Below are positions 16,009 through 25,009 of a stretch of 50,246 nt of DNA, one piece after another. The stretch is taken from NCBI GenBank assembly GCA_016178015.1, contig JACOUB010000051.1, forward strand, positions 1-50,246, given 5' to 3'. How positions within the stretch are numbered: position 1 is the first letter of the stretch; each line of letters opens with the position of its first letter. The notes below the pieces were generated by a model. The model saw only the letters and a list, made by a program, of their open reading frames with translations, was not told the DNA's origin and ran no database searches. Made by a program: the position numbers and the translations under genes. Source of the stretch: Methylocystis sp. GTDB taxonomy: Bacteria > Pseudomonadota > Alphaproteobacteria > Rhizobiales > Beijerinckiaceae.

Positions 16009-18612
16009 ATGCTGGAAAAATTGGTGGCCTTCTGTATCCGCTGGCCATGGGCCATCCTCGCCGTCACTCTCACGCTTGCCGCCGGCGGCGTCTATCTGAC
16101 GGCCAGCCGTTTCGCCATCGACACCGACACCGCGCATCTGTTCTCGCCGCAAGTCCCTTGGCGGCGCAACGAGGCCGAGCTTTACAGGGCTTTCCCCCAG
16201 CTCGATGACGTCATGGTCGCCGTCATCGACGCCAACACCCCCGAACAAGCCGATGACGCCGCCGGCAGGCTGCAAAAGGCGCTGGCGGGCAAACCGCTGA
16301 TGTCGAGAATATGGCGGCCGGACGACAACGACTTCTTCCGCACCAATGGCTTGCTCTTCCTCGACACGGCAGAAATCCAGCGTCATATGAGCGTCGTCAT
16401 CGCACAACGCGACGTGTTGCAATCCCTTGCCGAGGACCCGACGCTACGCGGCCTCGCCAGCGTCCTGCTCGGCAATTTGCGGCAAGTGGGAACGAGCCAG
16501 CGCGGCCTCGCCATGGTCGCGAGCGGGCTCGACGAGGTTTCGGGCGCCTTCGAAGCCGTGCTGGCCGGCAAGGAGGCGCGCGTCTCCTGGGAGAAGCTGC
16601 TGTCTGGCGGCGCGCCCAAGACCGCCGTGGCCAGCGAGCCGACCATCGACCCACGGCGCATCGTCATGATCAAACCGATCATCGACTACCATGCGCTGGA
16701 GCCCGGCCGCGACGCGATCGACCTCGTGCGCAAGACTGCCGCCGATCTGCGTCTCATCAAGGCGGAAGGCGTCGAACTGCGGCTGACCGGCCCGGTTCCG
16801 CTTGCCGACGATGAATTCGCGACAGTGGCGGAAAACACCGGACTGAACATTTCGCTCACGCTCGGCGTCGTCACCTTGATCCTCTGGGCGGCGCTGCGCT
16901 CCAAAAGACTGATCTTGGCGGTTCTGACGACGCTGCTGGCGGGGCTGGGCGTCACCTCTGGCCTCGGCATCATGCTGATCGGCCGCTTCAATCTGATCTC
17001 GGTCGCCTTCGCGGTCCTGTTCATCGGGCTGGGCGTTGATTTCGGCATCCAGTTCGCCACCCGTTACCGCGAGGAGCGCCACAACGACGACGATCTCGAC
17101 AACGCGCTGCTCTCGGCGACGCGGGGGATCGGCGGATCGCTGACGCTCGCCGCCGTATCGCTGTTGGCCGGCTTCTTCTGCTTCTTGCCGACCGAATTCC
17201 GCGGCGTTGCGGAACTCGGACTGATCGCCGGCCTCGGCATGATCATCGCTTATCTTGCGACGCTCACCTTCCTGCCGGCGCTGATAAAGCTGCTGGCGCC
17301 CCGCCCCGAACACGCGCCCGTGCGAACCGCGTCGCTGGCGACGGTGGACCATTGGATCGCTGGACATCGGCCGCTTGTTCTCGTCGTCACAGCGCTGGCG
17401 GTGCTCGCTGGAGCGCCATTCCTGCGACGTCTGACTTTCGACTCCAATCCGATGAACCTGCGCAGTCAAAAGGTGGAATCGGTCGCGACCTTCCTTGATC
17501 TCTCGAAAGACCCAAAGACCGCTCCAAATGCCATCGAAGTCCTTGCTCCGTCGTTGGAGGGGGCGCGCCAGCTTGCGAAAAAAATCGCCGTCCTGCCGGA
17601 AGTCGATCATGTGACCACGATCGACTCGCTGATTCCGGCCGGCCAAGACGAAAAACTGCCGATCATCGAGAATGCCGCCTTCCAGTTACGCAATGTGTTC
17701 GAAGCAAAGCGCAACCCAGCGCCCGCTGACGAGGAGACGGCAAAGGCCCTCGATCGCGCCAGCAAAGCGTTGCGCAAGGCCGGCCGCGCCAACGCTCCGC
17801 CGGCGATCACGCGCTTCGCCAACGCTCTTGAGGCTCTCGCGAAAGCTGGGCCGCGGATCAGAGCCAATGCGCAAACGGCGGCGTTCGTTGATTTTGACCG
17901 CCTCGTCGGCGAGCTGCGACAAGCCTTGAAAGCGTCGCGGGTGAGGCCGGACAATATGCCAACCGACCTCGCCCGCGACTGGATCTCCGCAAAAGGCCAG
18001 GTGCGCGTCGAGGTCTCGCCGAAGGGCGACAGCAACGACCGCAACGTCATGACCGCATTCGCGGATAGCGTCCAGGCCATCGCCCCTGGCGCCAGTGGAC
18101 CGCCGATCATCGTCGCCGAAGCGGGCAGGACGGTGGTGCGCGCCTTCCTGCAAGCGGGGTTTCTGGCGCTTGCTGCGATCTTCGCCATCCTGGTCATCGC
18201 GTTGCGGCGCGCGCTCGACGTGGCTCTGACCCTAGGGCCGCTCATGCTCGCCGGCGTCATGAGCCTCGAGGCCGCGGATATGGTGGGTATGTCGCTGAAC
18301 TTCGCCAATATCATCGCCTTGCCGCTGATGTTCGGCGTCGGCGTGGCGTTTCATATCTATTACGTGATCGCCTGGCGCAAGGGCGTCACGGACATGCTCG
18401 CGTCGAGCCTCACCCGCGCCATCTTCTTTAGCGCCCTCACGACCGGAACCGCATTCGGCAGCCTGTTTCTGTCGAGCCATCCCGGCACCGCGAGCATGGG
18501 CGAATTCTTGGCGATCTCGCTGTTTTTCACATTGCTCGCGGCTTTCATCATCGTGCCGGCCTTTCTCGGCCCGCCCCGGACCGAAAAGGTGGCGTCCGAA
18601 AGCGCGCGCTGA
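16009..18612 (+). CDS. hpnN: Hopanoid transporter HpnN (MMPL/RND superfamily)
   Basis: An 867-residue inner-membrane protein of the HpnN group, which moves hopanoids towards the outer membrane in Rhodopseudomonas. An N-terminal membrane helix (WPWAILAVTLTLAAGGVYLT) is followed by a periplasmic domain starting FAIDTDTAHLFSPQVPWRRNE. A helix bundle at about residues 275-430 includes GLGVDFGIQFATRYREE. A second periplasmic domain and a second bundle (about 720-850) with FGVGVAFHIYYVIAWRKG follow. The two-fold RND layout and the length match the family. The other hpn genes are not in this window. A four-gene RND efflux cluster follows on the same strand ~330 bases downstream. Confidence 0.9.
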   Translation: MLEKLVAFCIRWPWAILAVTLTLAAGGVYLTASRFAIDTDTAHLFSPQVPWRRNEAELYRAFPQLDDVMVAVIDANTPEQADDAAGRLQKALAGKPLMSRIWRPDDNDFFRTNGLLFLDTAEIQRHMSVVIAQRDVLQSLAEDPTLRGLASVLLGNLRQVGTSQRGLAMVASGLDEVSGAFEAVLAGKEARVSWEKLLSGGAPKTAVASEPTIDPRRIVMIKPIIDYHALEPGRDAIDLVRKTAADLRLIKAEGVELRLTGPVPLADDEFATVAENTGLNISLTLGVVTLILWAALRSKRLILAVLTTLLAGLGVTSGLGIMLIGRFNLISVAFAVLFIGLGVDFGIQFATRYREERHNDDDLDNALLSATRGIGGSLTLAAVSLLAGFFCFLPTEFRGVAELGLIAGLGMIIAYLATLTFLPALIKLLAPRPEHAPVRTASLATVDHWIAGHRPLVLVVTALAVLAGAPFLRRLTFDSNPMNLRSQKVESVATFLDLSKDPKTAPNAIEVLAPSLEGARQLAKKIAVLPEVDHVTTIDSLIPAGQDEKLPIIENAAFQLRNVFEAKRNPAPADEETAKALDRASKALRKAGRANAPPAITRFANALEALAKAGPRIRANAQTAAFVDFDRLVGELRQALKASRVRPDNMPTDLARDWISAKGQVRVEVSPKGDSNDRNVMTAFADSVQAIAPGASGPPIIVAEAGRTVVRAFLQAGFLALAAIFAILVIALRRALDVALTLGPLMLAGVMSLEAADMVGMSLNFANIIALPLMFGVGVAFHIYYVIAWRKGVTDMLASSLTRAIFFSALTTGTAFGSLFLSSHPGTASMGEFLAISLFFTLLAAFIIVPAFLGPPRTEKVASESAR

Positions 18613-18945
18613 CGCTGGTCCGCCTTGCATGGGTGGGATTTCCGCAACCCTCCAGGGCCGCATTTGCAATCCACAATTCCACCAAGGATCACGCGCCCCT
18701 CGGTTTGTCCGCCGGTTCTCGGCGCAGGCTCTTCTAAACGGAGACCAAGTGGCATAGGGTCCAGGGCGACGGCGCCGAAATCCGAGGGATGGGCGCGCCG
18801 AGCAGGAACGGGCGCGAACTGGAAGCCATCCCTGGAAAAAGGCGGGCGCGGGCCTCAGCGCACGGGCTTTCTCATCCTCGTGGTTTGGTCGGAAAGTCGC
18901 GTCGTCCCGCCGACATCCCGAGACGAAACAGCGGAATTGCTCGCC
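18613..18945. other. 333-base gap before the NodT-type gene
   Basis: No convincing gene, hairpin or known site is visible. It probably holds the promoter and leader of the efflux operon. The reading frame of the outer-membrane factor is open back through the whole gap without protein-like sequence, which makes the start of that gene uncertain. Confidence 0.4.
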
Positions 18946-20424
18946 TTGCCGAAAGCGCTCGGTCAACTGAAGCCTGCGATCGCCGCACTCGCGCTTTTGT
19001 CCTGCGGGTGCACGCTCGACTGGGAGAAGCCCGACGCCAGCGTCGCGTCGCCGGAAGCGTTCCGCGCGGCGACGCCGAGAGCGGCCGCGCCCATCCCTTC
19101 GGCCGAGGATTGGGCGGCGAAGTTCGGCTCGCCAGAACTCTCCAACATCGTCGAGCAGGCGCTGGAGCAAAACCTCGACATTGGCGCCGCCGTGGCGCGC
19201 ATCGACCAGGCCGACGCGCAAGCGCGCGTCTCCAGCGCCGCCCTGTGGCCGACGCTGACCATGAACGATTTCTATCAGCGCACCAAGCAGTCCGGAGCCT
19301 CCTTGGGCCTCGCACGGCCATTCAGAGCGGTGCGCAGAACTGTCGACTCGCTCGGCCTGAACGCCAGCTACGAGATCGACTTCTGGGGCAAGAACTACGA
19401 CGCTTCGCAAGCGGCGCGGCTGCTCGCCGATTCCAGCCGGTTCGACCGCCAGGTCGTCGAGATCGCGACCGTCGCCTCGGCAGTCAACAGCTATTTTCAA
19501 GTTCTCACCGCGCAAGACCGGCTGCGCATCGCCCGCCAAAACATCAAGATCGCCGAGACCGTGCTGCAGGCGATCAAGGCGCGCGTGGAGGTGGGGGTGG
19601 CGACGGCGCTCGATTTCTCGCAGCAAGAAACGGTGGTCAATGTGCAGCGCGCCGCGCTTCCGCCGCTCGAACAGACGCTTCGGCAAACCAAGAACACGCT
19701 CGCGGTGCTGTTGGGCCTCACCCCGGAAAGCGCGGACATCAAGGGCGGAACGCTCACGCGCTTGCGCTTCCCTCGCATAAGCCCCGGCTTGCCGTCGGAG
19801 CTGCTGCTGCGCCGGCCGGACATAGCCGAAGCCGAGGCCAAGCTCGTTTCCCAGGAATTCTCGGTGCTGCAGGCGCGCGCCGCGTTTTTCCCGTCGATTA
19901 CGCTGACCGACTTTTATGGCGCCCAGAGCATGTTGCTGAAAAACCTGCTGCGCCCGGAGGCGGTCGCCTGGCAGGTGATAGCGAATCTGGCTCAACCGCT
20001 GTTCGATGGCTATAATCTGCAAGGGCAATATATGCTGCAGCAGGGCAAATACGCCGAACTGGCGCAAGCCTACCGCAAGCAGGTGCTGACCGCCCTCTCG
20101 GATGTTGAAAACGCCTTGATCGCCATCAATGAAACCGCGCGACAACTGAAATTGCAGAGCGACGCCGTGGCGGCGGCCCGGCGCGCCTTTATCGCCGCGG
20201 GGGTGCGGCTGCGCGAAGGCGTCATCGATATCGTCACCTTGGCGACGACGGAGACCACGCTGTTCCAAAACCAGGACGTGCTGGAGCAAGTGCGTCTGGC
20301 GCATTTTCAGGCGGCGACCAGTCTCTTCCAGGCGCTCGGCGGCGGCTGGTCGGAAGAAGCGCGCGCCATCGCGATCGCCGGCGAAAATGCGGCCTATGAG
20401 GCCGACAAAGGGCCATGGCCATGA
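18946..20424 (+). CDS. NodT-type RND efflux outer-membrane lipoprotein (TolC-like)
   Basis: Outer-membrane channel of a tripartite RND pump. A lipoprotein signal (PKALGQLKPAIAALALLSCGC) is followed by two outer-membrane-efflux-protein repeats (about residues 60-260 and 275-460). These include AAVARIDQADAQARVSSAALWPTL, SYEIDFWGKNYDAS, LLLRRPDIAEAEAKLVSQEF and RAAFFPSITLTDFYG. No ATG fits. TTG 18946 gives a normal 22-residue lipoprotein signal, while TTG 18937 and GTG 18880 are alternatives. The stop overlaps the start of the membrane-fusion gene as ATGA, so the two are translationally coupled. Confidence 0.88.
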   Translation: MPKALGQLKPAIAALALLSCGCTLDWEKPDASVASPEAFRAATPRAAAPIPSAEDWAAKFGSPELSNIVEQALEQNLDIGAAVARIDQADAQARVSSAALWPTLTMNDFYQRTKQSGASLGLARPFRAVRRTVDSLGLNASYEIDFWGKNYDASQAARLLADSSRFDRQVVEIATVASAVNSYFQVLTAQDRLRIARQNIKIAETVLQAIKARVEVGVATALDFSQQETVVNVQRAALPPLEQTLRQTKNTLAVLLGLTPESADIKGGTLTRLRFPRISPGLPSELLLRRPDIAEAEAKLVSQEFSVLQARAAFFPSITLTDFYGAQSMLLKNLLRPEAVAWQVIANLAQPLFDGYNLQGQYMLQQGKYAELAQAYRKQVLTALSDVENALIAINETARQLKLQSDAVAAARRAFIAAGVRLREGVIDIVTLATTETTLFQNQDVLEQVRLAHFQAATSLFQALGGGWSEEARAIAIAGENAAYEADKGPWP

Positions 20425-21713
20425 AACGCCGGCAAATCGTTGTGCTCTTGCTGCTCGCTCTCGCCGGCGCGGCGGCCTACCAATTCGGGCCCGCGCATTG
20501 GCTCGGCCGCAGCGCGCTCAGCGAACGCGACGGACGAGGCGTCAACCGCAGCGCAGGAGGGGATTCTTCTCGCGGTTTTGAAGGACCGACGCCGGTGACG
20601 GTGGCGCAGGCGCGCGTAGCCGACGTCCCCGTCACCATCGACGCGGTCGGCGCCGTGCAGGCGCTCAACACCGTGACGATCCGCACGCAAGTGGACGGGC
20701 GCCTGATCCAGCTCGGCTTTACCGAGGGGCAGGACGTTCGCAAGGGCGACGTGATCGCTCTCATCGATCCCTCGCTCTACCAGGCGCAATACGATCAGGC
20801 GGTCGCCAAAAAAGCGCAAGACGAGGCGACGCTCGCCAATGCGCGCATCGATCTCGTCCGCTACCAGAAGCTCACGGTCGGAAACTTCGGCTCGCAACAG
20901 CAATACGCCACGCAAAAGGCGCTGGTGACGCAGTTAGAGGCGCAAATTCGGGGCGACCAGGGCGCCGTCGACAATACCAAGGCGACGCTCGATTTCGCGA
21001 CGATCCGCTCGCCGATCGACGGCCGCACCGGCATCCGTCAGGTCGATGTCGGCAACATCCTGCACGCCTCTGACCAGACCGGCATCGTGGTCATCACCCA
21101 ATTGAAGCCGATCTATGTAACGTTCACGGTCCCGCAACAGGCTCTGCCCATGGTGCAGAAAGCCCAAGCAGGAGGCCCGTCCATCGCCAATGCGCTGGCG
21201 CCCGACAATGCCAGCCTGCTCGGCGTCGGCGCCGTCGCCGTCATCGACAATCAGATCGACCAGACGACCGGCACCGTGCGCATAAAGGCGACTTACCCCA
21301 ACGAGGGTCTGACCTTGTGGCCCGGCCAATTCGTCAACGTCCGGTTGATCGTCGATGTCATCAAGCACGCGACCGTCGTTCCCGCCGCCGCCGTTCAGCG
21401 CGGCCCGAACGGAGCGTTCGTCTATGTTCTCAACGACGATGCGACCGTCTCGATGCGGCCGATCACGCTGGGCCGTCAGGACGAATTGCAGGCGGTGGTG
21501 ACCTCCGGCTTGAACGCTGCGGCCAAGGTGGCGACGACCGGCTTCACGCGGCTGACCGACGGCGCGGCGGTGCAGGTTGCGGAAACAGCTCAAAACGGCG
21601 CGGCGGACGCCAAAACCGCGCCGGACAAGGACAGCGCCCAGCCGGCTGACGGCGAACGCAAGCAACACAAACGCGATTGGCGAAGAGGCGAGAAACGTGG
21701 CGAGCCGCGTTGA
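20421..21713 (+). CDS. RND efflux membrane fusion protein, MdtA-like
   Basis: Periplasmic adaptor that joins the RND permeases to the NodT channel. It has an N-terminal membrane anchor (VVLLLLALAGAAAYQFG) and a barrel-sandwich segment with VGAVQALNTVTIRTQVDGRL and GFTEGQDVRKGDVIALIDP. A coiled-coil hairpin (about 125-180), then YVTFTVPQQALP, TYPNEGLTLWPGQFVNVRL and VVPAAAVQRGPNGAFVYV follow. The C-terminus is a polar, charged tail ending KRDWRRGEKRGEPR. ATG 20421 overlaps the upstream TGA; ATG 20415 is also possible. The RND genes begin 125 bases downstream. The sequence resembles MdtA more than AcrA, matching the double-permease layout that follows. Confidence 0.93.
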   Translation: MKRRQIVVLLLLALAGAAAYQFGPAHWLGRSALSERDGRGVNRSAGGDSSRGFEGPTPVTVAQARVADVPVTIDAVGAVQALNTVTIRTQVDGRLIQLGFTEGQDVRKGDVIALIDPSLYQAQYDQAVAKKAQDEATLANARIDLVRYQKLTVGNFGSQQQYATQKALVTQLEAQIRGDQGAVDNTKATLDFATIRSPIDGRTGIRQVDVGNILHASDQTGIVVITQLKPIYVTFTVPQQALPMVQKAQAGGPSIANALAPDNASLLGVGAVAVIDNQIDQTTGTVRIKATYPNEGLTLWPGQFVNVRLIVDVIKHATVVPAAAVQRGPNGAFVYVLNDDATVSMRPITLGRQDELQAVVTSGLNAAAKVATTGFTRLTDGAAVQVAETAQNGAADAKTAPDKDSAQPADGERKQHKRDWRRGEKRGEPR

Positions 21714-21838
21714 CATGGTCTGGCGGGAGAGATGACGTAAGACGCGAGGAACCGAGAAATGGCCGGATTCCTGGCCGGGGCGTCCGGGCCGGCGCATCCT
21801 TGCTTGACGACAATCTTGGCGAGGATGAAGCATAGACG

Positions 21839-24800
21839 ATGAACGTTTCGGCGCCTTTCATTAGACGGCCAGTGGCGACCTCGCTGCTCGGCTTCGCCGT
21901 GCTTCTGTGCGGTCTATTGGGTTTTTTGCGGCTGTCGATTTCGCCGCTGCCGCAGGTCGATTTTCCCACCATCCAGGTCACGACCCAGCTTCCCGGGGCC
22001 AATCCGGACACCATCGCCTCGCTGGTGACGGCGTCGCTCGAACGCCAGTTCGGGCAAATCCCTTCGCTTTCGACCATGTCGTCGCAGAGTTCCTTCGGCC
22101 TGTCACAGATAACGCTGCAATTCGAACTCGACCGCGACATCGACGCAGCCGCCCAAGACGTGCAATCGGCGATCAATTCGGCGGCCGCGACGCTGCCGCG
22201 CAACCTGCCCTATCCGCCGGTCTACGCCAAGGTCAACCCGGCCGACACGCCGATCGTCACGCTGACGTTGCGCTCGAAGACCGCAAGCTTACGCGAGATG
22301 AGCGATCTGGCCGACACGCTGATCGCGCCGCGCTTGTCGGAAGTTCCCGGCGTCGGCCACGTGGCGGTGGAGGGCGGCATCAGGCCAGCCGTGCGCATTC
22401 AGGCGGATCTCGCGCGCCTCGCGGCGAACCGCATTGGCATGGAAGACCTACGCTTCGCCATCGCCGCGGCCAACGTCGCCGGCGCCAAGGGCTCGCTCGA
22501 TGGCGCGCAGCAATCTTATACGCTCGACGCCAACGATCAGATTCTCGCCTCGCGCCAATACGAGACCATCGTCATCGCCTATCGCAACGGCGCGCCGGTG
22601 CTGTTGCGCGATGTCGCAACCGTAGTCGACGGGCTGGAGAACTCCCGCGTCGGCGGCTGGTATCGCGGCGAACCGGCGGTCATTCTCGACGTTCTGCGCC
22701 AGCCGGGCGCCAATATCATCAATACGGTCGAACTCCTTCAAAAGGAATTGCCGAACGTGCGGCGCATCCTGCCCAGGGGCATGTCGCTCGACGTCGTCAA
22801 TGACCGCACGACGACAATCCGCGCCTCGATCGCGGACGTAGAATTCACGCTGCTGGTCGCGTCCACGCTCGTCGTTCTCGTCGTGCTGCTGTTCCTGCGC
22901 AGTTCACGCGCCACGATCATCGCCGGCGTGAGCCTGCCGCTGTCCATCGTCGCGACTTTTGCGGTGATGTGGCTCGCCGGCTTCTCGCTCGACAATCTGT
23001 CGCTGATGGCGCTCACCATCGGCGCCGGCTTCGTGGTCGACGACGCCATCGTGATGATCGAAAACATCGTGCGCAACATCGAAGCAGGGAAGGCTCCGGC
23101 GCAGGCGGCGCTCGACGGCGCGCGCGAGATCGGCTTCACCGTCATATCGCTCACCGTGTCGCTGATCGCGGTGTTCATTCCGCTGTTGTTCATGACCGGC
23201 ATCGTCGGCCGCATGTTCCGCGAATTCGCGCTGACCCTGTCGATCCAGGTGGTGGTCTCGGCCGTCATTTCGCTCACCTTGACGCCGATGCTATGCGCCA
23301 GGCTGTTGAAACCCGCGCGCGGCGCGCAGGACCGCGCTCCGCAGGACCCTGCCGCGCAACACCCTGCGGCCAACGATCATGGCGCGTTCGGCGGCCTCGG
23401 CGCCTGGCTCGCTCGCGTCTACGAGACGACGCTCGCATTCGCGCTGACCCGGCAAACTTTCATGTTGGCGCTCACCGGCGCGACGCTGGCGCTGACCATC
23501 ATCCTCTATGTCGTCGTTCCCAAAGGCTTCTTGCCGCGTCAGGACACCAGTTTGTTGACCGTCGTGCTCGAAGCTTCGCCGGACGCATCATTCGACGTCA
23601 TGCGCAAGTTGCAGGCGCAAGCGGCGAAGATATTCGCTGAAGACGAGGAAGCAACCGGCACGATCTCCGTGCTCGGCATTGGCCCCCTCAATGCGACGAC
23701 CAATGTCGGTCATCTCGCCGTCACCTTACGCGGCCGCGACGTTCGCTCCGTCGGCGCCGATGCGATCGCCGATCGACTGAAAGCCGCCGCCGAACATATC
23801 CCCGGCGCAACGGTCTATATCGAACCGGTGCAAGACATTCAGATCACCACGAGAGCCAGCCGCTCACAATATCAATATACGCTGACGGCGCCCGATAGCG
23901 GCGAATTGCGCCAGTGGTCGGATAGCCTGCTTAGCCAATTGCGCGCCGATGCATCCTTACGCAATGTCGCCGCCGAAACGCAGAACGGCGGCCTGCGCAC
24001 ATTCCTGCACATCGATCGCGAACAAATGGGCCGCCTCGGCATCACCGCCCAAAATGTCGAAGACACCTTGAACGACGCCTTCGGCCAGCGGCAGATTTCG
24101 ACGATTTACGCGCAGTCGAACCAGTACCGCGTCATTCTGGAAGCCGCGCCGCAATATCAGCGCGATCCGACCGCGCTGGAGAAACTCTATGTCGCCCCGA
24201 TCGGCGGAGGTCCGCAGACGCCGATCTCCACGTTCGTGCGTATCGAGCACACCACCGCCCCTCTGTCTGTCGCGCATCAGGACCAATTTCCAGCGGCGAC
24301 GATCAGCTTCGATCTGGCGCCCCACGCCTCGCTCGGCGATGCGGTGGAAACGATCGCCCGGGCGGAAAAAGAAATCGGCTTGCCATCCTCGATTATCGGC
24401 CTGTTCAGCGCCGACGCCGCTGAATTTCGTAAGTCGCTCGCCAGCGAACCTTGGCTGATTCTCGCCGCAGCCATCTCCATCTACGTCGTGCTCGGCGTGC
24501 TTTACGAGAGCTTCGCGCATCCTTTCACTGTGCTGACGACGCTGCCCTCGGCCGGCGTCGGGGCGCTGCTGGCGCTCATGGCGTTTCGGTTCGACCTGTC
24601 GATCGTCGCGCTGATCGGCATCGTGCTGCTCATGGGCATCGTCAAGAAGAACGCGATCTTGATGATCGATTTCGCGCTGGAGGCGGAACGCCAGGGACTT
24701 TCCTCGCATGATGCGATCGTGCGCGCCTGCCGCTTGCGCTTTCGCCCGATCATGATGACGACTGTGGCCGCCTTGTTCGGCGCCCTGCCGCTAACGCTGT

Positions 24801-25009
24801 TGCAAGGCGCGGGGAGCGAACTGCGCATTCCGCTTGGCGTCACGATCATCGGCGGCTTGCTGCTCTCGCAACTGCTGACGCTCTATACCACCCCTGTCAT
24901 CTATCTCGCCGTCGAGCGGCTGCGATTGCGCCTGAAAGGAGAGCCGGCGCCCCGCGCTGCGACGATAGAGACGAGCGCGTCGCGGGGCCGCGAGGAGGCG
25001 GCGGAGTGA
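21839..25009 (+). CDS. RND efflux permease, MdtB-like
   Basis: 1056-residue proton-driven inner-membrane pump of the hydrophobe/amphiphile efflux family. The start MNVSAPFIRRPVATSLLGFAV and PLPQVDFPTIQVTTQLPGA are typical of MdtB/MdtC. The twin aspartates of the proton relay lie at D401-D402 in VVDDAIVMIENI. Two six-helix bundles flank two large periplasmic domains, and the last bundle includes GIVKKNAILMIDFAL. The sequence is of usual length with no frame break. Its stop overlaps the GTG start of the second permease by four bases (GTGA), implying coupled synthesis of a heteromeric pump as in MdtBC. Substrates cannot be read from the sequence. Confidence 0.94.
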   Translation: MNVSAPFIRRPVATSLLGFAVLLCGLLGFLRLSISPLPQVDFPTIQVTTQLPGANPDTIASLVTASLERQFGQIPSLSTMSSQSSFGLSQITLQFELDRDIDAAAQDVQSAINSAAATLPRNLPYPPVYAKVNPADTPIVTLTLRSKTASLREMSDLADTLIAPRLSEVPGVGHVAVEGGIRPAVRIQADLARLAANRIGMEDLRFAIAAANVAGAKGSLDGAQQSYTLDANDQILASRQYETIVIAYRNGAPVLLRDVATVVDGLENSRVGGWYRGEPAVILDVLRQPGANIINTVELLQKELPNVRRILPRGMSLDVVNDRTTTIRASIADVEFTLLVASTLVVLVVLLFLRSSRATIIAGVSLPLSIVATFAVMWLAGFSLDNLSLMALTIGAGFVVDDAIVMIENIVRNIEAGKAPAQAALDGAREIGFTVISLTVSLIAVFIPLLFMTGIVGRMFREFALTLSIQVVVSAVISLTLTPMLCARLLKPARGAQDRAPQDPAAQHPAANDHGAFGGLGAWLARVYETTLAFALTRQTFMLALTGATLALTIILYVVVPKGFLPRQDTSLLTVVLEASPDASFDVMRKLQAQAAKIFAEDEEATGTISVLGIGPLNATTNVGHLAVTLRGRDVRSVGADAIADRLKAAAEHIPGATVYIEPVQDIQITTRASRSQYQYTLTAPDSGELRQWSDSLLSQLRADASLRNVAAETQNGGLRTFLHIDREQMGRLGITAQNVEDTLNDAFGQRQISTIYAQSNQYRVILEAAPQYQRDPTALEKLYVAPIGGGPQTPISTFVRIEHTTAPLSVAHQDQFPAATISFDLAPHASLGDAVETIARAEKEIGLPSSIIGLFSADAAEFRKSLASEPWLILAAAISIYVVLGVLYESFAHPFTVLTTLPSAGVGALLALMAFRFDLSIVALIGIVLLMGIVKKNAILMIDFALEAERQGLSSHDAIVRACRLRFRPIMMTTVAALFGALPLTLLQGAGSELRIPLGVTIIGGLLLSQLLTLYTTPVIYLAVERLRLRLKGEPAPRAATIETSASRGREEAAE

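Noticed and set aside
18232-20304. 690-codon open frame opposite hpnN and the NodT-type gene
   Set aside because: It spans two well-supported plus-strand genes and the gap between them; the sequence is Arg-rich antisense noise.
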